Positions 23,073-31,352 of a stretch of DNA of 39,023 nucleotides are shown here, in pieces. The position numbers and the translations under genes are program-made. Under the pieces are notes generated by a model. It was given only the letters and a program-made list of their open reading frames with translations, ran no database searches and was not told the origin of the DNA. The stretch is from Streptomyces sp. NRRL B-24484 (GTDB taxonomy: Bacteria; Actinomycetota; Actinomycetes; Streptomycetales; Streptomycetaceae): contig NZ_JOAI01000056.1 in assembly GCF_000717715.1 (NCBI RefSeq), positions 1 through 39,023 on the forward strand, given 5' to 3'. Each line of letters begins with the position of its first letter. The first letter of the stretch is position 1.

Positions 23073-26000
23073 ATGACTGCCTACAGCCACCAGAGCGGCT
23101 TCTCCGCTGCCCGGCCGCCCGCGTACCCGCGGCACCTGGTCACCGCCGTGATCGTCTCGCACGACGGCGCGCGCTGGCTGCCGCAGGCCCTGGCCGGCCT
23201 GCTCGGCCAGGACCGGCCCGTCCAGCGCGTCCTCGCCGTCGACACCGGCTCCACCGACAACTCGCCGCAGCTGCTCCAGGACACCCTCGGCGACTGGCTC
23301 CCGGAGGGCGGCCCGCTCGTCCTCGGCCGCCGCTCCGGCTTCGGCAACGCCGTCGCCCAGGCCGTCTTCAACAGCCCGCCGCTGCGCCCCGAGGACCTCC
23401 CCTACAGCCTCGACCCCTCCGGCTACGACCCCGTCACCGGCGGCTGGGACGACTACGACGACCCGCTGGGCCGGCAGGAGGACGGCCTCGGCCGCACCGG
23501 CCCGCGCGAGGCGAGCCCCACCGAGTGGCTCTGGCTGCTGCACGACGACTGCGAGCCCCAGACCGACGCGCTGCGCAGGCTCCTGCAGGTCGCCGACTCC
23601 ACCCCGTCCGCCGCCGTGGTCGGCCCCAAGCTGCGCAGCTGGTACGACCGCCGGCAGCTGCTGGAGGTCGGTGTCACCATCGCCCGCTCCGGCCGCCGCT
23701 GGACGGGGCTCGACCGCCGCGAGCAGGACCAGGGCCAGCACGACCAGGTCCGCCCGGTGCTCGCCGTCTCCAGCGCCGGCATGCTCGTGCGGCGCGACGT
23801 CTTCGAGGAGCTCGGCGGCTTCGACAAGGCGCTCCCGCTGATGCGCGACGACATCGACTTCTGCTGGCGGGTCAACGCCGCCGGCCACCGCGTCGTCGTC
23901 GCCCCCGACGCCGTGCTGCGGCACGCCGAGGCCGCCAGCCGCGAGCGCCGCGCCATCGACTGCGGCCCGGAGCACCCGCACCGGGTCGACAAGGCCGGCG
24001 CCGTCTACACCCTGCTCGCGAACTCCCGCGGCGCGCTCTTCCCCTACGTCCTGCTCCGGATGATCCTCGGCACCCTGCTGCGGGTGTTCGCCAACCTCGT
24101 CGGCAAGGACCCCCGGCAGGCGTACGACGAACTCGCCGGCCTCAACCACGAGCTCATCCGGCTGCCCCGGCTGCTGCTCGCCCGCAAACGCCGCAAGCGG
24201 ACCCGCTCCGCCGACGCGCTCGACGACCGCAGCCTCTTCCCGGCCCCCGGCGCGACCGCCCGGCTCGCCGTCGAGACGGCGATCTCCTCGCTCGGCATCG
24301 GCGGCGGCGACGACCACGGCGCCGGCCGGCACGGCTCGGTCGAGTCCGGACCGGGCGACGACGACGCCGACGACCTGGTCGTCGAGCAGTTCGTCCTGCT
24401 GAAGAAGCTCGTCCGGCGCCCCGCACCGGTGCTCTTCGCCGCCCTGCTGGTGTTCGCCCTGGCCGCCTGCCGCAGCCTGCTCGGCACCGGGGACCTCTCC
24501 GGCGGCGCGCTGCTCCCGGCCTCCGACGGCCTGGCCGGACTGTGGAACACCTACGCCGGCTCCTGGCACCCCGTCGGCACCGGCTCCACCGCCGCCACCC
24601 CGCCGTACCTGGCCGTGCTCGCCGTCCTGTCCGGGATGCTGTTCGGCAACGCCAACCTGGCGCTCACCCTGATCGTCGTGCTGTCCGTGCCGCTCGCCGC
24701 GGTCAGCGCGTACCTGGTCTCCCGGCCGCTCATCGAGTCCAAGATCGTCCGGGCCTGGGCCAGCGCCACCTACGCGCTGCTGCCCGCCGCCACCGGCGCG
24801 ATCGCCCAGGGCCGGATCGGCACCGCCGTCTTCGCCGTGCTGCTGCCCCCGCTGGCCCGCGCCGCGGCGATCGCGGCCGGCCTCGGCATCCGCGCCGAGA
24901 GCGCGGCCAAGGGCGCCCGGCCCGGCTGGCGGCCGGTCTGGATGACCGTCTTCATGCTCACCCTCTCCACCGCCTTCGTCCCGCTGGCCTGGGCGATCGC
25001 CGTGCCGCTCTGCCTCGCCGCACTCGCCCACGCGGTGCTGCGCGGCGGCGCGTTCGGCACCGGCGGCACCGCACTGCGGCTGCTCGGCCTGCGCGTGCTG
25101 GTCATCCTCGGCGTGCCCGTCCTGGTGCTCGCACCCTGGTCGCTGCAGGTCCTGACGCACCCCTCGCGGCTGCTGCTGGAGGCCGGCGTCCCCGCCTTCA
25201 GCGGTCACGCCGCCACCCCGCTCGGCCTGCTGCTCGCCAACCCCGGCGGCTCCGGCACCCCGCCGGTCTGGCTCTCCGCGGGCGTCGTGCTCGCCGCGCT
25301 CGCCGCGCTGCTGCGCGCCGACCGGCGCCGCGCGGTGCTCGCCGCCTGGGGCGCGGCCGGCGCCGGCCTGGTCTTCGCCGTCGCCGTCGCCGGCACCACC
25401 GTCACCCCCGCCTCCGGCGGTCCCGGCACCGCCGCCTGGGCCGGCCCGGCCACCCTGCTGACCGGTGTCGCACTGCTGGCCGCCGCCGCGATCGGCGCCG
25501 ACGGCGCCAACGCCCGCGTCTCCGGCATCGCCTTCGGCTGGCGCCAGCCGGTCGCCGCGCTCGTCCTGGCCAGCGCCGTGCTCGCCCCGCTCGGCACCGC
25601 CGTGTGGTGGGCGATCGCCGGTGCCGACGGCCCGCTGGAGCGCACCCGCGAGTCCCAGCTGCCCGCCTTCATCGCCGAGCAGGCCGGCACCACCGACCGC
25701 TCCCGCACCCTGGTGCTCACCGGCCGGGCGGACGGCAGCGCGGTCGGCTACGCGCTGGTCCGCGACGCCGGACTGACCCTCGGCCAGGCCGAGGCCACCG
25801 TCGACGCCGCCGCCATCGAGGGCCTGACCGGCCTCACCGGTCGCCTGCTGGCCGGCTCCGGCGGCGACCAGGCCAAGGCGCTCGGCGACTACGGCATCGC
25901 CTACGTCGAGGTGAAGGACCCGCTGACCGCCAAGGTCCGCGACGTGCTCGACACCACCCCCGGCCTGACCCGGCTGAGCCGCGACAACGGCATCGCCCTC

Positions 26001-27035
26001 TGGCAGGTCACCGGCGCCCCCGCCACCCGGGCGGTCGTCGTGGCGCCCAAGGGCGGCGGCAGCACGCCGCTGCCGGCCGGCGCCCACGACATCGTCACCG
26101 ACCTCCCGGCCGGCCCGGCCGGCCGCGTGCTGCGCCTCGCCGAGCAGGCCGACCCCGCGTGGCAGGCCACCCTGGACGGCCGCGAGCTGGAGCCCGCCAC
26201 CCTGGACGGCGACTGGGCCCAGTCCTTCAAGCTGCCCGCGCAGGGCGGCCGGCTGGAGGTCACCCGCAGCGGCAGCCTCCTGCACACCGGTTGGATCGCC
26301 GGCCAGCTGCTGCTCGGCGCGGTCGTGCTCGTCATGGCCCTGCCCGGCCGCCGCAGCACCAAGGACGACGACCTGCCCGAGGAGGTGGTGGCCGCCCAGG
26401 CGCTCGCCGCCGCCGCCGCCGAACCGCCGGCACCCGGCAGCCGCCGCGCCCGCCGGATGGCCGAGCGCGGCGAGACCGACGGCACCGAGACCGACGGCGG
26501 CGTCTACGCGGGCATCCCGCAGCAGGGCGGCGCCGACGGCCCGGCCGCCGACGAGCCCTACGCGGACCCCTACCAGGCCGACCCGTACCAGAACGACTTC
26601 CAGGACGCCTACGGCTGGGACCGGCAGGACGCCGGCGAACCGGACGGCCAGGGCGGCGCCCCCGCCGAGTACGACCAGCAGGGCTACCAGCAGCAGGGGT
26701 ACCAGCAGCAGGGCTACGACCAGCAGGGGTACGACCAGCAGCCGAACCAGGGCTACCAGCAGGGCTACGAGCAGCAGCAGGGCTACGAGCAGGGCGGCTA
26801 CGACGGCTACCAGCAGCCGCAGCCGCAGCCGCAGCCGGGCTACGAGGGCGCCCAGTACGCCGACCCGTACGCGCCCTACGGCTACGACGGCCAGCAGTAC
26901 CAGGGCTACCCGCAGGAGCAGCAGCCCTGGGTGCCGGGCCAGCAGAACGGCGAGCCGTACTACGACCCCGACGACGTCCAGCAGGACGGATACACCAACG
27001 GCGGTCACCCGCACCACCACGGAACGGGGAACTGA
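23073..27035 (+). CDS. Large polytopic family 2 glycosyltransferase with Tyr/Gln-rich tail
   Basis: A 1320-aa membrane protein with an N-terminal GT2 domain. The GT domain (about 20-330) has VIVSHDGARWLPQALAGLLG, VDTGSTDNS, the metal-binding WLLHDDCEPQ at about 153-162 and MRDDIDFCWRVNAAGH near 258. A cytoplasmic linker is followed by many hydrophobic segments (about 447-1092, roughly a dozen helices) with extracytoplasmic loops. The last about 225 residues are a hydrophilic tail very rich in Tyr, Gln and Gly, with five tandem Y-(D/Q)-QQ-x repeats from residue 1200. The family is conserved beside whiB in actinobacteria; its product is unknown but it probably adds sugars to an envelope polymer. 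The ATG at 23073 lacks a Shine-Dalgarno but fits homologues; 6 nt separate it from the next gene. Confidence 0.88.
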   Translation: MTAYSHQSGFSAARPPAYPRHLVTAVIVSHDGARWLPQALAGLLGQDRPVQRVLAVDTGSTDNSPQLLQDTLGDWLPEGGPLVLGRRSGFGNAVAQAVFNSPPLRPEDLPYSLDPSGYDPVTGGWDDYDDPLGRQEDGLGRTGPREASPTEWLWLLHDDCEPQTDALRRLLQVADSTPSAAVVGPKLRSWYDRRQLLEVGVTIARSGRRWTGLDRREQDQGQHDQVRPVLAVSSAGMLVRRDVFEELGGFDKALPLMRDDIDFCWRVNAAGHRVVVAPDAVLRHAEAASRERRAIDCGPEHPHRVDKAGAVYTLLANSRGALFPYVLLRMILGTLLRVFANLVGKDPRQAYDELAGLNHELIRLPRLLLARKRRKRTRSADALDDRSLFPAPGATARLAVETAISSLGIGGGDDHGAGRHGSVESGPGDDDADDLVVEQFVLLKKLVRRPAPVLFAALLVFALAACRSLLGTGDLSGGALLPASDGLAGLWNTYAGSWHPVGTGSTAATPPYLAVLAVLSGMLFGNANLALTLIVVLSVPLAAVSAYLVSRPLIESKIVRAWASATYALLPAATGAIAQGRIGTAVFAVLLPPLARAAAIAAGLGIRAESAAKGARPGWRPVWMTVFMLTLSTAFVPLAWAIAVPLCLAALAHAVLRGGAFGTGGTALRLLGLRVLVILGVPVLVLAPWSLQVLTHPSRLLLEAGVPAFSGHAATPLGLLLANPGGSGTPPVWLSAGVVLAALAALLRADRRRAVLAAWGAAGAGLVFAVAVAGTTVTPASGGPGTAAWAGPATLLTGVALLAAAAIGADGANARVSGIAFGWRQPVAALVLASAVLAPLGTAVWWAIAGADGPLERTRESQLPAFIAEQAGTTDRSRTLVLTGRADGSAVGYALVRDAGLTLGQAEATVDAAAIEGLTGLTGRLLAGSGGDQAKALGDYGIAYVEVKDPLTAKVRDVLDTTPGLTRLSRDNGIALWQVTGAPATRAVVVAPKGGGSTPLPAGAHDIVTDLPAGPAGRVLRLAEQADPAWQATLDGRELEPATLDGDWAQSFKLPAQGGRLEVTRSGSLLHTGWIAGQLLLGAVVLVMALPGRRSTKDDDLPEEVVAAQALAAAAAEPPAPGSRRARRMAERGETDGTETDGGVYAGIPQQGGADGPAADEPYADPYQADPYQNDFQDAYGWDRQDAGEPDGQGGAPAEYDQQGYQQQGYQQQGYDQQGYDQQPNQGYQQGYEQQQGYEQGGYDGYQQPQPQPQPGYEGAQYADPYAPYGYDGQQYQGYPQEQQPWVPGQQNGEPYYDPDDVQQDGYTNGGHPHHHGTGN
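26670..26744. repeat. 15-bp tandem repeat in glycosyltransferase tail
   Basis: Five 15-bp units (TAC-GAC/CAG-CAG-CAG-GGC/GGG type) in frame, encoding YDQQG, YQQQG, YQQQG, YDQQG, YDQQP. Imperfect units at third positions and at codon 2. It lies within the low-complexity tail. Confidence 0.85.
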
Positions 27036-27041
27036 CCCGCG

Positions 27042-28733
27042 ATGAAGAAGCCCAGCATCAAGGCCGCCGGCCTCAAGAAGCCGAGCCTGCCCGAGATCAA
27101 GAAGCCGAGTTTCGAGGGCCTGCCCGGCGGCAGCCGCACCGGCCGGTCGCTGCTGGCTGCGGTGGCCGTGCTCGGTGTGGTCTTCGGGATCGCCGAGCTG
27201 CGTCCGCCGGCCGACCCGTCCACTGCCGGCTCGGCGGGCGGCGCCACCACCGCGCAGGTGGAGCGCAGCACGCTGGTGTGCCCGCCGCCGCTGCAGGGCC
27301 TGTTCGCCACCACCGACCTGACGCTGTACAACCCGGCCGGCGGCAAGGCGGAGGGCGGCACCGCCTCGCTCTCCGACGTGGCGCCGACCGCGGGCGCCGC
27401 GGCGAAGCCCTCGGCCGCACCGTCCGGCAGCGGCTCCGCCGCGCCCTCCGGGAGCCCCTCGGGGAGCCCGTCCGGCAGTGCCTCGGCCAAGCCGTCCGCC
27501 GGTGCCTCCGCGGCCCCGGCCGCGGGCGCCCGGCTGACGCTGGCCAAGCCGGGCGTCCCGGTCACCGGCCACGGCCTCGCCGGCGACACCGCGCCCGGCA
27601 CGGTGGCGACCTCCGAGGGCGGCTTCGCCCCCGGCTTCAGCCTCTCGCAGACCACCACCTACACGGACCAGGCCCGGGCCGGCCTCTACGGCCTGGACTG
27701 CGCGCCCTCCGGCACCGACTTCTGGTTCGCCGGGGCCAGCACCGCCCAGGGCCGCGACGACTACGTCAACCTGGTCAACGCCGACTCCGCCCCGGCGACG
27801 GTCGACGTCCGGCTGGTGGGTGCCAAGGGCGCGATCGACGTCGAGGCGGCCAACGGCATCACCATGGCCCCCGGCAGCTCCCAGCGGGTCCGGCTGAAGT
27901 CCCTGCTCACCTCGGCGGTGGAACCGGACCTCGCCGTGCACGTGGTGGTGCGCGACGGCCGGGTCGGTGCCGCGCTGAACGTCTCCGACGAGGGCAAGGG
28001 CGGTGACTGGGTGGCGGCCTCCGCCGCGCCCGCCGCCGTGCAGGTGATGCCCGGCCTGCCGGCCGAGCTGGCGTCGGCCCGGCTGATCGTCGCCGCCCCG
28101 GCGGACGACGACGCCGACCTGAAGATCCAGCTCTCCGGCAAGAACGGCTGGTTCAGCCCGGCCGGCAAGGAGAGCCTGCACGTCAAGGCCGGCATGGTCG
28201 CCGCCCTGGACCTGGGCCCGTTCACCCACAGCGAGGCCGGGGCGATCCGGCTCAGCCCGAGCGACCCCGCCCACCCGACGCCGGTGGTCGCCGCCGTCCG
28301 GGTCGACCGGTCGAGCAACGGCAAGTCCGACGCGGCCTGGATCAGCGCGGCCGGCCCGGTCGGCAAGCGCGCGAGCCTGGCGGACAACCGCGGCGGCGGT
28401 GCCACCACCGTCTACCTGACCGCGACGGGCTCCGGCGCGGCGAAGGTCCGGCTCACCGCCTCGGCGGGCTCCGGCGGCGGCACCCCGGCGACCAAGGAGG
28501 TCGACGTCCCGGCCGGCAGCACGGTCGTCGTGCCGAACCTGGAGCCGGCCGGTCTGAACGGCGTCTACGGGATCACCGCGGAGACGGTCTCCGGCGGCCC
28601 GGTGGTCGCGGCCCGGATGCTCGCCCTGCCGCAGAAGGACGTCCCGATGTTCACGGTGCAGGCGTTCCGGGACGACCACAGCACCGTCACCGTGCCGTAC
28701 GCGCAGAACGACCCCGGTCTGGTGCTGCGCTGA
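27042..28733 (+). CDS. DUF5719 family membrane-anchored protein
   Basis: A 563-aa protein of the actinobacterial DUF5719 family, function unknown. The N-terminus has three KKPS(I/L/F) motifs in the first 24 residues, likely a basic cytoplasmic stretch, then one membrane segment at about 35-52 and a large exported part. A Ser/Pro/Gly/Ala low-complexity linker (about 118-165) separates a short N-terminal piece, with VCPPPLQGLFATTDLTLYNP, from repeated beta-sandwich-like modules (DYVNLVNADSAPATVDVRL, LKIQLSGKNGW, VYLTATGSGAAKVRLTAS). It begins 6 nt after the glycosyltransferase stop, so the two are cotranscribed and probably act together at the outer face of the membrane. ATG at 27042. Confidence 0.85.
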   Translation: MKKPSIKAAGLKKPSLPEIKKPSFEGLPGGSRTGRSLLAAVAVLGVVFGIAELRPPADPSTAGSAGGATTAQVERSTLVCPPPLQGLFATTDLTLYNPAGGKAEGGTASLSDVAPTAGAAAKPSAAPSGSGSAAPSGSPSGSPSGSASAKPSAGASAAPAAGARLTLAKPGVPVTGHGLAGDTAPGTVATSEGGFAPGFSLSQTTTYTDQARAGLYGLDCAPSGTDFWFAGASTAQGRDDYVNLVNADSAPATVDVRLVGAKGAIDVEAANGITMAPGSSQRVRLKSLLTSAVEPDLAVHVVVRDGRVGAALNVSDEGKGGDWVAASAAPAAVQVMPGLPAELASARLIVAAPADDDADLKIQLSGKNGWFSPAGKESLHVKAGMVAALDLGPFTHSEAGAIRLSPSDPAHPTPVVAAVRVDRSSNGKSDAAWISAAGPVGKRASLADNRGGGATTVYLTATGSGAAKVRLTASAGSGGGTPATKEVDVPAGSTVVVPNLEPAGLNGVYGITAETVSGGPVVAARMLALPQKDVPMFTVQAFRDDHSTVTVPYAQNDPGLVLR

Positions 28734-28745
28734 GCGGAGGGGCGG

Positions 28746-29198
28746 TCAGTCCTCGTCGTAGCGGGGGTCGATGGCGTCGGGCGAGAGCCCGAGCAGTTCG
28801 GCCACCTGCTCGATGAGGACCTCGTGGACGAGCGCCGCCCGGTCCTCGCGCGACTTCGCGCGGATCTCGATCGGGCGGCGGTACACCACGATCCGGCTCT
28901 TGCGGCCCTGCGCGGCGGGGACGACCCGGCCGAGCGGCACCCCGTCCGGGTGGTCGTCGCCGTCCTGCCCGGGCAGCGGCACCTCCTGGACGGCGAACTC
29001 CACGTCCACCAGCTGCGTCCACCTGCGCTCCAGCCGCTCCACCGACTCGCGGACGTAGTCGTCGAAGAGCTCGGAACGGGTCAGCGAGATCGGCACCTGC
29101 GGCGGTGCGAGCGGTCCGCGCAGGCCGCGGCCGTGGCGGTCCCGGTGGCGCGCTCGCCGCTGCCCGCCGGCCGGTGACGGAGGTGTGGGGCTGTCCAT
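28746..29198 (-). CDS. Metallopeptidase-family (zincin-like) protein, active site degenerate
   Basis: A 150-aa protein of the small actinobacterial 'metallopeptidase family' (PF06262-type zincin). After a basic disordered N-terminus (1-33) come VPISLTRSELFDDYVRESVE, LVDVEFAVQEVP, GRKSRIVVYRRPIEIRA and ALVHEVLIEQVAELLG. The last segment aligns with the usual HExxHH helix but reads H-E-V-L-I-E, so the second zinc-binding His is missing and proteolysis is doubtful. The C-terminus DAIDPRYDED is typical of the family. ATG at 29198, with TACTCT ending 11 nt upstream. The stop is 12 nt from the DUF5719 stop (convergent, no terminator seen); divergent from the DUF3499 gene. Confidence 0.82.
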   Translation of the reverse strand: MDSPTPPSPAGGQRRARHRDRHGRGLRGPLAPPQVPISLTRSELFDDYVRESVERLERRWTQLVDVEFAVQEVPLPGQDGDDHPDGVPLGRVVPAAQGRKSRIVVYRRPIEIRAKSREDRAALVHEVLIEQVAELLGLSPDAIDPRYDED

Positions 29199-29313
29199 AT
29201 CAGTGTCGAGAGTAGTCCCTGACCGGGCGGAAGTGGACCACCCCGCGGCCCGTGCGGCGGCGACACGGAACGCCCGGCGGGGGTGGGTCGTCGCGGCCCG
29301 CCCGGGAGTGCTG

Positions 29314-29319
29314 TACCGT
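29314..29319 (+). promoter_or_regulatory. -10 element of leaderless DUF3499 promoter
   Basis: TACCGT, then 8 nt to the GTG start at 29328; no Shine-Dalgarno. Confidence 0.45.
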
Positions 29320-29327
29320 CCACCCTC

Positions 29328-29699
29328 GTGAGCTCTGTACGTCGTTGTTCGCGGACCGCGTGCGGCCGGCCGGCCGTGGCGACGCTGACGTACGTCTACG
29401 CGGACTCCACCGCCGTGCTGGGCCCGCTCGCGACCTACGCCGAACCGCACTGCTACGACCTGTGCGCCGAGCACGCCGAGCGGCTGACCGCTCCGCGCGG
29501 CTGGGAGGTCGTCCGCCTCGCCGCCGACGCCGGCCCCGTCCGCCGCAGCAGCGACGACCTGGAGGCGCTCGCCAACGCCGTCCGCGAGGCCGCCCGCCCG
29601 CAGGAGCGCACGTCGCGTCAGGGCGGTCCCGGCGACGTCGAGTCCGGCGAGATCGGCCGCCGCGGCCACCTGCGCGTCCTGCGCTCCCCGGACAGCTGA
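29328..29699 (+). CDS. DUF3499 protein
   Basis: A 123-aa actinobacterial DUF3499 protein, function unknown. The conserved N-terminal half has a likely zinc site of four Cys: C7 and C12 in RRCSRTACGRPA, and C42 and C46 in PHCYDLCAEH, with TLTYVYADSTAVLGPLATYAE between. The C-terminal half is Arg/Asp-rich and less conserved. Orthologues normally begin MSxVRRCSRTAC, which fixes the start at GTG 29328 rather than the ATG 15 codons upstream, and the TACCGT hexamer 8 nt before it fits a leaderless mRNA. In related genomes the next gene is phosphomannomutase (from memory); here it is the Trm112-like gene. Confidence 0.86.
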   Translation: MSSVRRCSRTACGRPAVATLTYVYADSTAVLGPLATYAEPHCYDLCAEHAERLTAPRGWEVVRLAADAGPVRRSSDDLEALANAVREAARPQERTSRQGGPGDVESGEIGRRGHLRVLRSPDS

Positions 29700-29772
29700 G
29701 CCGACGCCCCCGGCCGGGCCGACCGGCGCGGCGGCGACCGGGCGCCCGATGATCTGACGGCAGCCCCACCAC

Positions 29773-29795
29773 GGCCGGTAGTGTGGCTACCGGCC
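29773..29795. promoter_or_regulatory. Inverted repeat over Trm112-gene promoter
   Basis: GGCCGGTAG-TGTGG-CTACCGGCC, a perfect 9-bp inverted repeat that contains the -10 candidate TAGTGT (29779-29784). It is either an operator across the start region or a terminator of DUF3499; there is no T-tract. Confidence 0.45.
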
Positions 29796-29841
29796 GGGCA
29801 CGGCCGCACCGCACACCGCACGAATCTGGAGCCCGACGTCC

Positions 29842-30024
29842 ATGAGCCTGCCGTCCTTCCTGCTGGAGATCCTGGTCTGCCCGCAGTGCCACGCGCCGCT
29901 CGCCGAGAGCTCCGAGCGGGACGAGCCGGAGCTGCGGTGCACCGGTGACACCTGCGGCCTGATCTACCCCGTGCGCGACGAGATCCCCGTCCTGCTGGTC
30001 GACGAGGCCCGCCGCCCCTCCTGA
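29842..30024 (+). CDS. Trm112-like zinc protein
   Basis: A 60-aa Trm112 family protein (also called UPF0434/YcaR-like). Its zinc site is formed by C13, C16, C33 and C38 (LVCPQCHAPL and LRCTGDTCGLIYPV), and it ends with the conserved RDEIPVLLVDEA. Trm112 proteins activate methyltransferases in archaea, eukaryotes and some bacteria; the bacterial partner here is unknown. ATG at 29842 with TGGAG about 10 nt upstream. It lies 34 nt before the SIS-domain gene on the same strand and is probably cotranscribed. Confidence 0.9.
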   Translation: MSLPSFLLEILVCPQCHAPLAESSERDEPELRCTGDTCGLIYPVRDEIPVLLVDEARRPS

Positions 30025-30058
30025 CCCCCGCCCGGTGAGCCCGTTGGAGGCCGGCCGA

Positions 30059-31225
30059 ATGCTCGACGACACCCTGCTCGACGATCCGGCCGCCCTGCAG
30101 CGCGCCGACCGGCAGCACGCCCTGCTGGCCCTGGCCGGGGCGGGCGCCCGGATCCGCACCGCCGTCCGGCTCGCCGACGAGGCCGGGCTGGCCTCGTTGC
30201 GGCCCGAGGGCCGGCCGCGCACCGTCCTGGTCGCCGGGCACGGCAGCGCGCTGACCGCGGCCGAGGTGCTCGCCGCGGTGGCCGTGACCGCCTGCCAGGT
30301 GCTGCCGCTCGGCCCGTCCGAGTCCCGCCCCGGCACGCCGGACTCGCTGGCCGCGGGCCTGGTCTGGCAGCTGCCCGGCTGGGTCGGCCCGCTCGACCTG
30401 CTGGTCGTCGGCAGCGCCTCCGGCACGGAGGGCGGTCTGATCGGGCTCGCCGAGCAGGCGTACGCGCGGGGCTGCGCGATCGCCGTCACCGCCCCGTCCG
30501 GCAGCCCGCTCGCCGCGGCGGCGCTGCAGGTCCGGGCGCTGCTGCTGCCGTTCGCGACGAGCGCGGTCGAGCCGTCCGAGGACCGCGAGGACGAGCCGGA
30601 CCTGCCCCCCGAGGACCCGGGGGCGCTCTGGGCGCACCTCGCCCCGCTGATCGCCCTCGCCGACCGGGTCGGCGCCGTCCAGCTCCCGGCCGGCTCCCTG
30701 CAGGGCGTCGCGGACCGCCTCGACGAGGTCGCCGTCCGCTGCCGCCCCGACTCGGCCGCCTACCTCAACCCGGCCAAGGGTCTGGCCGCCCAGCTGTCCG
30801 GCACGGTGCCGCTGGTCTGGGCCGACGGGCCGGTGCCGAACGCCGCCGCGACGCGCTTCGCCGCGATGCTCGCCGACCGGGCCGGCCTGCCCGCACTGCC
30901 CGGGCCGCTGCCGCGGACGCTCACCGCCCACCGCGGCATGTTCGTCGGCCACCTCGGTGCCGGCGCCGACCCCGACGACTTCTTCCGCGACCGGGTCGAC
31001 GAGCCGGAGCCGCTGCAGCTGCAGGTGGTGCTGCTGCGGCACGCCCCCGGCCGACCCGAGGACGACGACCCTGGCTTCGCGGTCTCCCGGGCCCGCCGGC
31101 TGGCCGCCGCCCACGACGTGCGGCTCACCGAGTACAGCAGCGCCCTCGACGACCCGCTGCAGGCGCTCGCCGAGCTCACCGGCCCGACCGACTTCGCCGC
31201 CGTCTACCTCGGGCTGGCCCGCTGA
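30059..31225 (+). CDS. SIS-domain protein, phosphoglucose/phosphomannose isomerase-like (TobH-like)
   Basis: A 388-aa protein of the bacterial PGI/PMI-like SIS family. The N-terminal SIS half has VLVAGHGSALTAAEVLAAVA, DLLVVGSASGTEGGLIGLAEQAYARG and AVTAPSGSPLAAAA, and the C-terminal half matches the bact-PGI_C domain (ALWAHLAPLIALADRVG, NPAKGLAAQLSGTVPLVW, RHAPGRPEDDDP). It is the orthologue, as I recall, of mycobacterial TobH, normally flanked by manB and manA. The ATG at 30059 is preferred because GGAGG lies about 9 nt upstream and homologues start MLDDTLLDDP; the GTG at 30035 has no ribosome site. Catalytic activity and substrate are unproven. Confidence 0.85.
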   Translation: MLDDTLLDDPAALQRADRQHALLALAGAGARIRTAVRLADEAGLASLRPEGRPRTVLVAGHGSALTAAEVLAAVAVTACQVLPLGPSESRPGTPDSLAAGLVWQLPGWVGPLDLLVVGSASGTEGGLIGLAEQAYARGCAIAVTAPSGSPLAAAALQVRALLLPFATSAVEPSEDREDEPDLPPEDPGALWAHLAPLIALADRVGAVQLPAGSLQGVADRLDEVAVRCRPDSAAYLNPAKGLAAQLSGTVPLVWADGPVPNAAATRFAAMLADRAGLPALPGPLPRTLTAHRGMFVGHLGAGADPDDFFRDRVDEPEPLQLQVVLLRHAPGRPEDDDPGFAVSRARRLAAAHDVRLTEYSSALDDPLQALAELTGPTDFAAVYLGLAR

Positions 31226-31254
31226 CGGCCGGCTGACGGCCGCCGCCCCGCCCT

Positions 31255-31277
31255 GACCGGAGATCAGGCTTCCGGTC
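31255..31277. promoter_or_regulatory. Inverted repeat at the CDF promoter
   Basis: GACCGGA-N9-TCCGGTC (31255-31261 and 31271-31277), a perfect 7-bp dyad 10 nt upstream of TACTGT (31287-31292), a good -10 for the CDF gene. It overlaps the -35 zone, so it could be an operator; it is also placed to terminate the SIS gene. Confidence 0.4.
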
Positions 31278-31352
31278 CGGTCGGGATACTGTGTGCGCTC
31301 GACAGCTGAGCCACCGGCCGTAGAGGCCCAGTCGGAGGGACCGGACCACAGC

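Noticed and set aside
26670..26744. Tandem repeats as a CRISPR-like or mobile-element signature
   Set aside because: The units are contiguous, in frame and encode a repeated pentapeptide; there are no spacers.
22449..28679. A continuous 2076-codon minus-strand frame opposite whiB, the glycosyltransferase and DUF5719
   Set aside because: It is the mirror of highly GC3-biased coding DNA. The translation is a low-complexity Gly/Ala/Arg/Val mixture without domains, and the plus-strand genes are clearly real.
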